Source: Thiomicrorhabdus arctica DSM 13458 (GTDB lineage: Bacteria > Pseudomonadota > Gammaproteobacteria > Thiomicrospirales > Thiomicrospiraceae). From it: 64,000 nucleotides of DNA. The DNA lies in contig NZ_KB905899.1 of the NCBI RefSeq assembly GCF_000381085.1, forward strand, positions 434,001 through 498,000, read 5' to 3'. Below are positions 47,745 to 57,490 of the stretch, piece after piece. The number at the start of each line of letters is the position of its first letter. Position 1 is the stretch's first letter. The notes under the pieces are model-generated. The model ran no database searches. It was not told the origin of the DNA and saw nothing but the letters and a program-made list of their open reading frames with translations. A program made the position numbers and the translations under genes.

Positions 47745-49985
47745 ATGTTGAGTAAAGAACTACAAATGACATTGAGCAATGCATTTAGTGTTGCGCATGA
47801 GTATGAGCATGAATTCGTCACGTTAGAGCATCTTTTATTAGAGTTATTGGGTGTCCCTTTGGTTCAAGAAGTTATTGTTGCCTGTGGTGCTGAAATATCC
47901 GTGATTGAAGAGAGTCTTGAACGCTTTCTCGAGTCTGAGATGATCAGTCGTAAACCGGATGAACTACAGCCAACCATGAGTTTTCAGCGTGTGATTGAGC
48001 GAGCGATCTATCTGGTGCAGTCGAATGGCTACCCAGAGGTCACTCCCGTCCACGTACTGGCTTCTCTATATGCCGAACAAGATTCTCAAGCGGTTTATTT
48101 ATTAGAAAGTAATGGCGTAGAGCGAGTAGATGTCTTGAGTTATTTGTCACACGGCGTCATTGCCTCAGAGGCAGATGACTTTTTATCATCCACCCCGGAT
48201 GCTGGAGGGGGCGCAGAACTTGGTGAAGATTCAGAAGCTAAACAATCGCCTTTAGAGACTTATACAACGAATTTGAATGCCGAGGTAGAATTGGGTCGAA
48301 TTGATCCGATTATCGGTCGTGAATGGGAATTGAATCGTACTTTAGAGATATTGAGTCGTCGTCGAAAAAATAATCCTTTATTAGTCGGTGAGCCAGGTGT
48401 AGGAAAAACGGCCGTTGCCGAAGGTTTAGCTTATCAAATTGTGCATAACCAAGTACCGGATCTGTTAAGCGATGCGGTAGTCTATAGTTTGGATATGGGG
48501 GCTTTATTAGCCGGTACGCGTTATCGCGGTGATTTTGAAAAACGTTTTAAAGCTTTGTTAAATGCATTAGAAACGCAGTCACATGCTATTTTGTTTATTG
48601 ATGAAATTCATACGGTGATTGGAGCTGGTGCTGTACAAGGCGGCGCTATGGACGCTTCTAATTTGATGAAGCCTGCTTTGTCGTCCGGAAAAATTCGCTG
48701 CATGGGTGCCACAACTTATGAAGAGTTTAGAGGGGTGTTTGAGAAAGATCGTGCCCTGGCTCGTCGTTTTCAAAAGGTCGATGTCAAAGAACCATCCATT
48801 CAAGAAACCTTTGATATCCTCAAGGGTCTTAAAACCAAGTACGAAGAGCACCATCATGTTAAATATACTCTACCAGCTCTTAAAGAAGCCGTCGCACTGT
48901 CAGCACGTTATTTAACAGATAGACATCTGCCTGATAAAGCGATTGATGTGATTGATGAAGCAGGTGCTAAACAAGCATTGGCGATTGTCAGTAAGCGTAA
49001 AAAACAGATTGGCGTGCCTGAAATACAGCAGGTCATTGCCAGTATTGCACGTATCCCTGTCGCGCAGATTACTCAAAAAGAAAAAGATAAATTACATGAT
49101 TTGGGCGATAACCTTAAACGGGTTGTTTTTGGCCAGGATTATGCGGTTGATCAATTAACGTCTGCAATTAGATTGTCACGTTCAGGATTGTCTGACCCTA
49201 ATAAACCGACGGGTTCATTCCTGTTTTCAGGGCCGACAGGGGTCGGTAAAACCGAGCTGACACAACAGTTGGCCAAACACCTTGGTGTGGAAATGCTACG
49301 TTTTGATATGTCGGAATATATGGAGCGTCATACTGTGTCACGTTTGATTGGCGCGCCACCAGGTTATGTAGGTTATGACCAAGGTGGTTTATTAACCGAA
49401 GCGGTCAATAAGCATCCTCATGCAGTTGTCCTGTTGGATGAAATTGAAAAAGCCCATCCAGATGTGTTCAATATTTTATTGCAAGTCATGGATCACGGTA
49501 CCTTAACGGATAATAATGGTCGCAAGGCGGACTTTAGAAATGTCATCTTAATTATGACCTCTAACGTGGGTGCAGAGCAGATGGCTCGCGCTAGTATGGG
49601 CTTCTCGGTACAAGATCATACGCTGGATTTTGATGCAGAGTTGAAAAAAGTATTTACCCCAGAGTTCCGTAACCGTTTAGATGGGGTGGTGCAATTTAAT
49701 CGCCTCACTGCGGCTTCCATGGGCTCTGTCGTTAATAAGTTTATTTATGGACTAGAGAATGCATTAGCAGAGAAAAAAGTGACTTTAAAAGTCACTGATC
49801 GCGCGCGTTCTTGGCTGGCTAAAAATGGCTATGATCCTTTGATGGGTGCAAGACCTATGGCGCGCCTAATTCAAGAAAAGGTGAAGCAGCCTCTGGCCGA
49901 TAAATTACTGTTTGGTGATTTACAGAAGGGCGGTGAAATTGTGGTGGATTGTGAAGAGGATGCCTTAATCTTTAATAAGGTGTAG
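47745..49985 (+). CDS. clpA: ATP-dependent Clp protease ATPase subunit ClpA
   Basis: A 746-aa double AAA+ unfoldase that feeds ClpP. Clp-N repeats at ~1-140 (HEFVTLEHLLLELL), first ATPase module with Walker A GEPGVGKTAVAEG (~215) and ILFIDEIHTVIGAG, second with Walker A GPTGVGKTELTQQL (~500) and VVLLDEIEKAHPDVFN. The C-terminal D2 small domain follows. GGAGG lies within the end of clpS, so the two are coupled. Terminator follows at 50026. Confidence 0.97.
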   Translation: MLSKELQMTLSNAFSVAHEYEHEFVTLEHLLLELLGVPLVQEVIVACGAEISVIEESLERFLESEMISRKPDELQPTMSFQRVIERAIYLVQSNGYPEVTPVHVLASLYAEQDSQAVYLLESNGVERVDVLSYLSHGVIASEADDFLSSTPDAGGGAELGEDSEAKQSPLETYTTNLNAEVELGRIDPIIGREWELNRTLEILSRRRKNNPLLVGEPGVGKTAVAEGLAYQIVHNQVPDLLSDAVVYSLDMGALLAGTRYRGDFEKRFKALLNALETQSHAILFIDEIHTVIGAGAVQGGAMDASNLMKPALSSGKIRCMGATTYEEFRGVFEKDRALARRFQKVDVKEPSIQETFDILKGLKTKYEEHHHVKYTLPALKEAVALSARYLTDRHLPDKAIDVIDEAGAKQALAIVSKRKKQIGVPEIQQVIASIARIPVAQITQKEKDKLHDLGDNLKRVVFGQDYAVDQLTSAIRLSRSGLSDPNKPTGSFLFSGPTGVGKTELTQQLAKHLGVEMLRFDMSEYMERHTVSRLIGAPPGYVGYDQGGLLTEAVNKHPHAVVLLDEIEKAHPDVFNILLQVMDHGTLTDNNGRKADFRNVILIMTSNVGAEQMARASMGFSVQDHTLDFDAELKKVFTPEFRNRLDGVVQFNRLTAASMGSVVNKFIYGLENALAEKKVTLKVTDRARSWLAKNGYDPLMGARPMARLIQEKVKQPLADKLLFGDLQKGGEIVVDCEEDALIFNKV

Positions 49986-50025
49986 TCACTTGTTTGCTCA
50001 TAATTAACCACTAGATTGTTGTTAG

Positions 50026-50055
50026 CCCAGTCATGATTTATGACTGGGTTTTTTT
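50026..50055 (+). terminator. terminator of clpSA
   Basis: CCCAGTCAT (50026-50034) and ATGACTGGG (50040-50048) form a perfect nine-pair stem with a 5-base loop, followed by seven T. Confidence 0.92.
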
Positions 50056-50277
50056 ATGCCTGTCGTGTAGATCACCGACCTAATAGCCATCCATGAAACA
50101 GCATGATTAAGGAAGTAACGATCTGTTTCTGTTAACTTGATTGACGGCTGGTGAATTGCTCTTTCGTTGCTAAATGAAATTCCTAATTAGGGTTCGGTGG
50201 TCCTTTTTTAAAGTGTGTATATAGACCCTTTTATAAGATAGAATGTAAGTATCTTAAGTGTGTTAAATAGGTTTTTT

Positions 50278-51444
50278 ATGGGAAAAATATTTAAGGATAA
50301 TCGACTGTCTTGTTTGTACATTATTGACGGTTCAGAGTTGATTGAAGAGCTCAAACTTCATTTAGCAGCACAATTTCAAGATTATAAAATTGCTAAGAGT
50401 GGGGCAGAGGCTGAAAAAATTTGTGTCATTGAACAGCCGCATATAATCTTATTTGGGACAAATCACCTTATCAATTCAAGTGAGATTTATCTGGATCTAA
50501 TGGTCAAACATAAAGATTTAGAGTTTCATCGATCCATCCTTATGGTGAAAGCTGAAGATGCAGCAGAAGCTGCGAAGTTGTGCACTGATCGGGTATTTAA
50601 TGATTATATTATTGTTAAGCCTTTATATGATAAAGAGGTGTTTAATTCAGTTATTCGCCGTTGTATAGAAGTGATTGCCGAGCATGGTAGCTTGGAAGAG
50701 TTATCAGATGTCGAGCTAGAGCTCAGAAATGTACAAATAAATGGTCTTGAAAACCATAAAACAGAAACTCTTTTACAGAATAAAACACGGACGACTCAAC
50801 AACAGTTTAAAACTGAAATGTCCAGTGATATTGACGACTTCACAGGTAAAGTGATCCATGATCTTGATGATGGCAAAGATGCACAACACATAAAAAAGTC
50901 CATTACCAATCTCTCTGAAAAGCTGCACCACTCTCTCGAAAGAGGTGATAAGGATATGAACTCGGCACTGAGTGAGTGGGAAAAACTTTCTGCCATCACC
51001 CAGAAACAACTTAATTCAGGGTTATCCTCTGCGATTAAGGCCACAAAAGTACAAAGAACGATTCTTATTATTGAAGACGATGAGTTTTATTTAAATGTAT
51101 TGGCAGCGGGTCTTGAAACAGAAGGATATTGTATTAAAAAAACGTTAACAGGTAAACTTGGCCTTGAAATGATTAATCAAATTCGTCCGGATTTGATTAT
51201 TTTGGATTGGAACTTGCCAGATATCATGGGTTCTTTTGTTTTAAAAACCATTAAAAGTAGTATTAAATTTTGCCATATTCCCGTTATTGTCTTAACAGGA
51301 CACAGTCAAGTTTCAATTATCAAAGAGGCTATGGCTTTAGGCGCTTCTGATTTTATCGTAAAACCTTCGGACAAAAAGCAGATGCTAAATAAAATTCAAC
51401 AAGCTATTTTTGGTAAAAGCACCACTCATGCAGGGCCAGCCTAG
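50278..51444 (+). CDS. response regulator with degenerate and intact receiver domains
   Basis: A 388-aa signalling protein. The first ~125 residues have receiver-like hydrophobic spacing (LSCLYIIDGSELIEELK...PHIILFGTNHLI...YIIVKPLYDKE), but the phospho-Asp position reads IILFGTN, so it cannot be phosphorylated there. A helical middle part (~140-255) precedes a normal receiver: ILIIEDDEFYLNVL, LIILDWNLPD (Asp310), VIVLTGHS, DFIVKPSDKK. ATG 50278 is preferred over GTG 50260. Its stop TAG overlaps the GTG start of the downstream kinase gene, which points to one signalling pair. Confidence 0.85.
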   Translation: MGKIFKDNRLSCLYIIDGSELIEELKLHLAAQFQDYKIAKSGAEAEKICVIEQPHIILFGTNHLINSSEIYLDLMVKHKDLEFHRSILMVKAEDAAEAAKLCTDRVFNDYIIVKPLYDKEVFNSVIRRCIEVIAEHGSLEELSDVELELRNVQINGLENHKTETLLQNKTRTTQQQFKTEMSSDIDDFTGKVIHDLDDGKDAQHIKKSITNLSEKLHHSLERGDKDMNSALSEWEKLSAITQKQLNSGLSSAIKATKVQRTILIIEDDEFYLNVLAAGLETEGYCIKKTLTGKLGLEMINQIRPDLIILDWNLPDIMGSFVLKTIKSSIKFCHIPVIVLTGHSQVSIIKEAMALGASDFIVKPSDKKQMLNKIQQAIFGKSTTHAGPA

Positions 51445-51632
51445 TGTTAAGCAGAGTGTTTAAACGTAAGGAAAAAATCATAGCTTTTATCTTCTTTATT
51501 TCTATTGGTAGCGCATTAGCTTTAATTGAATATCAATTATTTACTACGGTCGAAGAAAAAACCGTTGAGTCTGAAGTTAGACAAAAATCAGATGTGAGAA
51601 AGTCGGTCATTATTAATGCGTTTCAGAATTAA
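51444..51632 (+). pseudogene. 5' fragment of the hybrid kinase/EAL gene, ended by an in-frame TAA
   Basis: Encodes the missing N-terminus of the next reading frame: GTG start overlapping the upstream stop (TAGTG), basic residues, one membrane helix (IIAFIFFISIGSALALIEY) and the first periplasmic helix, then TAA at 51630-51632. The following codons, in the same frame with no shift (ATT ATT GAT TTA GGC), continue a sensor domain that otherwise lacks its first membrane anchor. The simplest reading is a single nonsense change in one ~1,438-codon gene. Confidence 0.8.
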
Positions 51633-51662
51633 ATTATTGATTTAGGCACATTACTCGTACAG

Positions 51663-54600
51663 TTGAAACAGAAAAATGATTTAGTATTGGAAGATGAATT
51701 TAAACAATTTTTGCATCAAACACACTCTTACACTAAAGCATTGCAGGATGTTTTAATTTTAAATTATAAAGTGGAGCAGGATCATCCAAAAAATCAGGTA
51801 ATGAGTGAAGGTCAATTGCAAGCACACTATTTTCATGAACATTTTTTTAATCGTGCCACGCCACTTAAAAAGGATGTCGGCCCCAGTAAATCTACAGATT
51901 ATGAAAGAGCTCACAGTAAATGGTTTGAAAAGTTTAAAAACCCTGTTTTATTACAGAAATTACAGCTTGCTAAAGAAAGTGGAAAAATACAGTTTTATAT
52001 AGAACATTTAACCCCTCCGATAACGTCAGATCAATCGAGTGTCTTCAAAGTTATTATGCCAATTTACTGGTCTCAAGATAATGAGTTTAAACAAGTTATT
52101 GACCCGGAAGATTTCACAGGTTTTGTGATTTTAACCGTAAATTTAGGCGAGTTGGTATTGGATGCTTTGAACAAGTATATTAAAACCCCAGGTGGCTTAC
52201 ATATTTTTATTTATGATCAAGACATTACACCCGAGAATCTTATTGCTTATCATGGTAGTCGAGCCGTCCCCGGGATAGCAGATACCGTCTTGGATGAAGC
52301 GATTTTAAGAAAAGAGTCCTTGTTGGAGTTTTCGGATGCGGAATACTTTGTTTCAGAGGTTCAGCTCTTTGAACAGAAATGGAAGTTTGTCTTTATTAAT
52401 TCTGAAATGGGTTTTATTTCAAAACGAACATTTATTCCATTAATTGCCAGTGGTTTGACTCTTCTATTTACCTTGTTAATGACGGGTTATCTTGTATTTT
52501 CAATTCGTGCTAAAAATAAGTTGAAACAACAAGTAAAAGAACAGATTGATGTCGTTAAAGATAAAGAAGCTCGGGTTCGTGGAATTGTGGATACTGTTGC
52601 TGATGGAATTATAACGATTAGTAAAGATGGCATTATTGATTCAGTTAATCCAGCAGTTGAAATGCTATTTGGGTATCGATCAGAGGAAATGATAGGCCAT
52701 AATATCAGCATGCTAATGCCATTATCTTATGAAGGAGCGGATCTTTTTTTGAAATATCAGGAGGAGTTGGCTAAGGAACAAAGCAGTGGTATTGAGAAGA
52801 GTGTAAATGGCCGACGCAAGGATGGCTCTATTTTTGCAATGGATTTAGTGGTTGGTAAAATGCGAATCTCTGGGAAAACCATGTTCACAGGCATTATTAA
52901 AGATATTACTAAACGCAAGTTGGCGGAAGAAGCTCTCCTAAAAGCGAAAAATTCTGCAGAGCTGGCCAATAGAGCAAAATCCGAATTTTTATCGAGTATG
53001 AGTCATGAGTTGAGAACACCCTTAAATGCTATTTTAGGGTATTCTCAAATGATTAAATATGACAAAAGTTTGCCTAAAAGTATCACTAACAATATTTCTG
53101 AAATACACCTAGCAGGAGAGCATCTGTTAAATCTAATTAACGATGTATTAGATTTAGCAACGATTGAGACTGGTAATATAGAGCTTCATCTAGAGTGGTG
53201 TAATATTGATACAGCCATCCGTCAAGCGAGTTCCTTAGTGAAACCCTTGGCGGATAAACATGGTATTTTATTGGAGTTTAATAACCGCGATTCAGAAAGA
53301 TGTGTCTATGTTGATAAACGTCGTTTAAAACAAATAATTTTAAATCTGATCTCGAATGCTATTAAATATAACCGCAAAAATGGTTATATTGAAGTGTTCT
53401 GTGAAGTAGATGATTCAGAGATGCTTACTTTAGCAGTAAGAGACACTGGTTTAGGAATCTCTGAAGAACGTCAAAAACAATTATTTACACCCTTTAATCG
53501 TTTAGGAGCTGAGTCGAGTGACATTGAGGGCAGTGGAATAGGTTTAATCATCACCAAAAATCTGATAGAGGCAATGGGTGGGACGCTAGGTTTAGACACA
53601 AAGTTAGGGTTTGGATCGACCTTTAAGGTATCGTTTCTGTCTCAAAAATGCACTCTCAGTGAAACTAATTTACAGCCCAATGATAGCGTTATTGCAGAAC
53701 ATTTCTCTCAACAAGGCATTCATCAATTCAAGATTTTGGTGGCTGAAGATAATGAGATAAACCAACATGTTATAACCCAGCAATTAGCCATGCTTGGTTA
53801 TAAGTCTACGGTGGCTGATGACGGCTTGGCAGCGTGGGAATTATATCACTCCGGGCATTATGATTTATTGCTAACAGACATGAACATGCCTAGGATGGAT
53901 GGAAATACTTTAGTCAAAAAAATACGATTATGTGAACAGAACTCAACAGCTCACCTCCCGATCATTGCTATTTCAGCTGATGCTATGGACAACTCAAAAA
54001 CAACCTCTCATGAAGCGGGTATTGATGATTATTTGGTCAAACCTGTAGACCTTAAAGATTTAGAGCAAAAGCTTAATTATTGGCTGAGTTTTCAGATGGA
54101 CCCATCGGAAAAGGTTCAAGTATTAGATGATCAAATAGAGTTAACCTCTACCAAGAGTGAATTCAGTCAAGAAACTCCTTGTGTAAATATTAAAGCGTTA
54201 CATGGATTGGTGGGCGACGATATCGAGCTTAACTGCAAAATTCTCCAAGATTTTAATGAGAAGACTCCTCCTCAAATTGTAGGTATTCATCAAGCTTTAT
54301 TAGAAGGCGATTTTAAAAAAATTGCTGATATTGCGCATAAGTTGAAATCCTCTACGCGAACCATCGGTGCAATACCGTTGGCTGACATTGCTGATCAAGT
54401 CGAAAGTACTGCAAAACAAAGTGATGTCGAAACTCTTCAAGAGCTTGTGCCCTTGTTGGAGCCTAAATTGGGTGAGGTTATTGTGTTTATCAACGCCTAT
54501 TGTCAGTGTGTTTCTGAGCCCAATTCAGTTGTCGATATTGATTTGAATGACTTTCCATTATCAAACTTGAATATCATGGTCATTGATGATGATTCATTCA

Positions 54601-55760
54601 TATTAACGCTTTTTTCCAATTTCATGGAAGAGCTGCACATTTCAAAGAACTTTTTATCTGCTTCCGGTTCAGATGGATTAACCTATCTGTCACAGCAAAC
54701 AGAAGCCGTTGATGTTATTTTTTGCGATTTAAATATGCCTGAGATGGATGGCATGGAAGTATTGAACCAACTGGCTTTACATGAGTTTCCAGGCGCTATT
54801 GTGCTAATCAGTGGGGAAGGTTTGAACGTTTTAGAAGCCGCCAGTCACTTAGCGAAGCAGCATAACCTTAATGTTATTGCAGAACTGGAAAAGCCGATAA
54901 ATCTTCCGTCCATTGTCGATTGCTTAACGCAATTAGTATCTCCCACGAAGTCTGTTGCCGTCGAACCGGCGGATGAGATTACTTTTACCCGAGATGAAAT
55001 TTTTGCCGCAATAAACGAAAATCAATTAGAGGTTCATTTTCAACCCAAAGTCTCAATGAGTAGCAAAGTGCCATTAGGTATGGAGGCTTTGGTGCGTTGG
55101 AATCACCCCAAAAATGGCTATATTAGTCCATCAATATTTATCCCAATGGTCGAAAAAGAAGGCTTAATTGGTGAACTTACTGAACAAGTTATTAAGCAGG
55201 CCTTTTTGTTTACTGGAGAGTTGATTCGGGAGGGGTATGCTCTAAAAGTTTCGGTTAACATTTCAACCTCTTGTTTAGCCGATTTGTCTTGGTATGATTT
55301 CTTGTTATTAGAAGCGGATGAAACACACCTCTTTATCGAAAATATTATTGTAGAAGTTAATGAAAGTTCAATCATGATGAATTCCGAAGTTGCATTGGCG
55401 GCTTTAACACGCATCACCCAACAAGGCATGGGGGTCTCTATTGATGGTTTCGGTATTGGATTCTCATCATTAAATAAGTTGCAAAACATTCCTTTTACAG
55501 AGTTGAAGTTGAATCATCGTTTCGTTCATAACTCAGATAAAGATGAGGAGTCCAGCAATGTTTTAACAGCAATCATTGAAATGGCAAAAAACCTAAATCT
55601 CAGTGTGGTTGCGGAAGGTGTTGAAACACCTGAAGAATGGCGTTTGGTCAGCGAATTAGGTTGTGATATGGCCCAAGGTTATTTAATTGCTAAACCAATG
55701 AATAAGTTGGATTTTCGAACTTGGCTATCGTCATGGATGGTGGATATTAAAGGTTCTTGA
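51663..55760 (+). CDS. hybrid histidine kinase with REC, Hpt, second REC and EAL domains (N-terminus cut off by a nonsense codon)
   Basis: The 1,365-aa remainder has, in order: periplasmic CHASE-like sensor (~1-255), membrane helix (~258-282), PAS (~300-425), HisKA with H-box SSMSHELRTPLN (~445), HATPase (NLISNAIKYN, DTGLGISEE, GSGIGLIITKN), receiver 1 (LLLTDMNMPRMDG), Hpt (AHKLKSSTRTIGA), receiver 2 (VIFCDLNMPEMDG) and EAL (~1115-1360, MEALVRW). In the EAL domain DDFGxG reads DGFGIG and KxD reads KLN, so phosphodiesterase activity is doubtful and c-di-GMP sensing more likely. TTG 51663 is the first possible start after the TAA, with no ribosome binding site. Without the first helix, membrane topology would be wrong. 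Convergent with pfp. Confidence 0.8.
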   Translation: MKQKNDLVLEDEFKQFLHQTHSYTKALQDVLILNYKVEQDHPKNQVMSEGQLQAHYFHEHFFNRATPLKKDVGPSKSTDYERAHSKWFEKFKNPVLLQKLQLAKESGKIQFYIEHLTPPITSDQSSVFKVIMPIYWSQDNEFKQVIDPEDFTGFVILTVNLGELVLDALNKYIKTPGGLHIFIYDQDITPENLIAYHGSRAVPGIADTVLDEAILRKESLLEFSDAEYFVSEVQLFEQKWKFVFINSEMGFISKRTFIPLIASGLTLLFTLLMTGYLVFSIRAKNKLKQQVKEQIDVVKDKEARVRGIVDTVADGIITISKDGIIDSVNPAVEMLFGYRSEEMIGHNISMLMPLSYEGADLFLKYQEELAKEQSSGIEKSVNGRRKDGSIFAMDLVVGKMRISGKTMFTGIIKDITKRKLAEEALLKAKNSAELANRAKSEFLSSMSHELRTPLNAILGYSQMIKYDKSLPKSITNNISEIHLAGEHLLNLINDVLDLATIETGNIELHLEWCNIDTAIRQASSLVKPLADKHGILLEFNNRDSERCVYVDKRRLKQIILNLISNAIKYNRKNGYIEVFCEVDDSEMLTLAVRDTGLGISEERQKQLFTPFNRLGAESSDIEGSGIGLIITKNLIEAMGGTLGLDTKLGFGSTFKVSFLSQKCTLSETNLQPNDSVIAEHFSQQGIHQFKILVAEDNEINQHVITQQLAMLGYKSTVADDGLAAWELYHSGHYDLLLTDMNMPRMDGNTLVKKIRLCEQNSTAHLPIIAISADAMDNSKTTSHEAGIDDYLVKPVDLKDLEQKLNYWLSFQMDPSEKVQVLDDQIELTSTKSEFSQETPCVNIKALHGLVGDDIELNCKILQDFNEKTPPQIVGIHQALLEGDFKKIADIAHKLKSSTRTIGAIPLADIADQVESTAKQSDVETLQELVPLLEPKLGEVIVFINAYCQCVSEPNSVVDIDLNDFPLSNLNIMVIDDDSFILTLFSNFMEELHISKNFLSASGSDGLTYLSQQTEAVDVIFCDLNMPEMDGMEVLNQLALHEFPGAIVLISGEGLNVLEAASHLAKQHNLNVIAELEKPINLPSIVDCLTQLVSPTKSVAVEPADEITFTRDEIFAAINENQLEVHFQPKVSMSSKVPLGMEALVRWNHPKNGYISPSIFIPMVEKEGLIGELTEQVIKQAFLFTGELIREGYALKVSVNISTSCLADLSWYDFLLLEADETHLFIENIIVEVNESSIMMNSEVALAALTRITQQGMGVSIDGFGIGFSSLNKLQNIPFTELKLNHRFVHNSDKDEESSNVLTAIIEMAKNLNLSVVAEGVETPEEWRLVSELGCDMAQGYLIAKPMNKLDFRTWLSSWMVDIKGS

Positions 55761-56065
55761 AATATATAAAATAATTAAAAAAGAGTAAATTATTCGTCGA
55801 GAACATTTCACTATATATGTTGATTATTAATGATTGGATGTGGGGATGTTTTTAGTGATCCATCCTTAATGTCATTTAGAATGATAGCCCGAACACCACT
55901 GAAATGGACATGGTGTCTTAAAAAATTCTAGATCAGTAGAATGTAGACGAGAAAAAAGTAGCGGGAATTTTTACATAGGAACCAAAGCTTACTGAAGCTT
56001 TAATTCCGGCAATGGAAAGCTTACCTGGCTAGGTAAGTCTTGAAAATGTCGATGGTTTGCATTGG
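55761..56065. other. intergenic with two hairpins
   Basis: AAAGCTT-ACTG-AAGCTTT (55984-56001) and CTTACCT-GGCT-AGGTAAG (56020-56037) are perfect inverted repeats between the convergent EAL and pfp genes. Neither has a good T-run. No gene recognised. Confidence 0.5.
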
Positions 56066-57436
56066 TTATTTGATGGCCGTAAACGGGGTTAGTTGTTGAT
56101 CAACCGTTGTGAACTCAATTAATCGACTATCTGGTAAACCCTTCTTAAACGGGACAGAGCGTTCACCTTGAATCAGTGGGCGTAAGTACTCTAAAGCGGC
56201 CTCTGTGACATCCATGCCATCTTCTGTTAAAAAGGCATCTGGTACCGTTTTTTCAAGATTGGCAACCACGTTTAAATCAACGGTTTTATAGCGCCATGTA
56301 AAGGGTTCTATACTTGTTAGTTCAATAATAGGCAAGACGCCATGTAACCCCTCTAATGCCGCTTTAACAGCTGCTTTTCCTGCACCATATGCCATCTGCC
56401 AGTCCACTTCAGAGACCAAATGGCTGGCAGAGCGTTGTAAATAGTCAGGGATGGCACAATGGGTTTTACGTTTAAAATGCTGAGCGACAATGTGCGATAA
56501 GGTGGTACCCGCGCCCCCTAATTGAATGTAGTCGCGTTCATGGGTGTGTTCGATACTGGCAATACTGATGTACTCGCCATTGGCTGTCTGTAAACCTTCT
56601 GAAACGGCACAGACACAGTATCCTTTTTCAGTAATCAGGGCTTCAACTTTTTGCAAAAAAGCGTCTTCATTAAAAGCTCGTTCAGCGGGCAGTATGATTA
56701 AGGGCACATCTGGAATAATATCTTTAATAAGAGCGGCAGAGAGGGTTAACCAGCCTGTGTTTCTGCCCATCGTCTCCATAATAAAGAATTTAGTGGAGGT
56801 TTCATGCATAGAGATGATGTCCTGCGTGGCTTCTAGAAAGCTCGTCGCAAGGTATTTTGCGGCACTGCCAAACCCAGGGCTACAGTGCGATAGATCCAAA
56901 TCATTATCAATGGTTTTGGGAACACCGACACAGATGACCGGATGACCGTGTTGCCCACAGTAGTCAGCCACTTTTTGTGCGGTTACCATCGAGCCATTGC
57001 CACCATTGTATAAAAAATAGCCAATCTCATAGCGTTTAAAGACCTCCAAAACACGCTCATATTGTGCAGGGTTATGATCAAGTGGATCCAAATCAAAACG
57101 ACAGGCTTTGAACGCTGCGCCAGGTTGGAATTTCAACTTTTCTAAAGTGGCTTGGGAGATGTCGCTTAAATCAACCAACTCTTCTTCTAATACGCCTTTG
57201 ATACCGTTCAGTGCGGCATAGGTTTTGCCAAAAAAATCGGAATGTTGCTGAACCGTTTCAATGACGGCTGCCGCACTGGCATTGATGACCGCAGTGACAC
57301 CGCCAGCTTGAGCATAGAGGACATTTTTTGCAGGTTGTTGTCCAGTCTTATGAGGCTTTTTTTGGGAAGAGGGTGCGTTACTATTATGGGCGTTCACTTT
57401 GGGAATCCTTGAGTTATCACTTGTGTCACTGGACAT
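56066..57436 (-). CDS. pfp: pyrophosphate-dependent 6-phosphofructokinase
   Basis: A 456-aa phosphofructokinase, predicted to use pyrophosphate reversibly between fructose 6-phosphate and the 1,6-bisphosphate. VLYAQAGGVTAVINAS is the N-terminal phosphate loop. PKTIDNDLDLS has the Lys (PKTIDND) of PPi-dependent enzymes rather than the Gly of ATP-dependent ones. The donor loop reads YNGGNGSM, with Asn where most have GGD(D/G)S. METMGRNTGWL is the substrate site. The Ser/Asn-rich first ~38 residues are probably disordered. PPi-type enzymes are known in related chemolithoautotrophs and methanotrophs, where they spare ATP in the Calvin/RuMP cycles. Confidence 0.88.
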   Translation of the reverse strand: MSSDTSDNSRIPKVNAHNSNAPSSQKKPHKTGQQPAKNVLYAQAGGVTAVINASAAAVIETVQQHSDFFGKTYAALNGIKGVLEEELVDLSDISQATLEKLKFQPGAAFKACRFDLDPLDHNPAQYERVLEVFKRYEIGYFLYNGGNGSMVTAQKVADYCGQHGHPVICVGVPKTIDNDLDLSHCSPGFGSAAKYLATSFLEATQDIISMHETSTKFFIMETMGRNTGWLTLSAALIKDIIPDVPLIILPAERAFNEDAFLQKVEALITEKGYCVCAVSEGLQTANGEYISIASIEHTHERDYIQLGGAGTTLSHIVAQHFKRKTHCAIPDYLQRSASHLVSEVDWQMAYGAGKAAVKAALEGLHGVLPIIELTSIEPFTWRYKTVDLNVVANLEKTVPDAFLTEDGMDVTEAALEYLRPLIQGERSVPFKKGLPDSRLIEFTTVDQQLTPFTAIK

Positions 57437-57490
57437 TTTAAGGGCATAACAAAATTAGCTCGTAAAAATACAAGTCAAAGGCATTTAAAT

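Noticed and set aside
51630-51632. The TAA as a recoded (selenocysteine or pyrrolysine) codon
   Set aside because: Selenocysteine uses TGA and pyrrolysine TAG; the position is in a sensor helix with no catalytic need, so a plain nonsense change is simpler.
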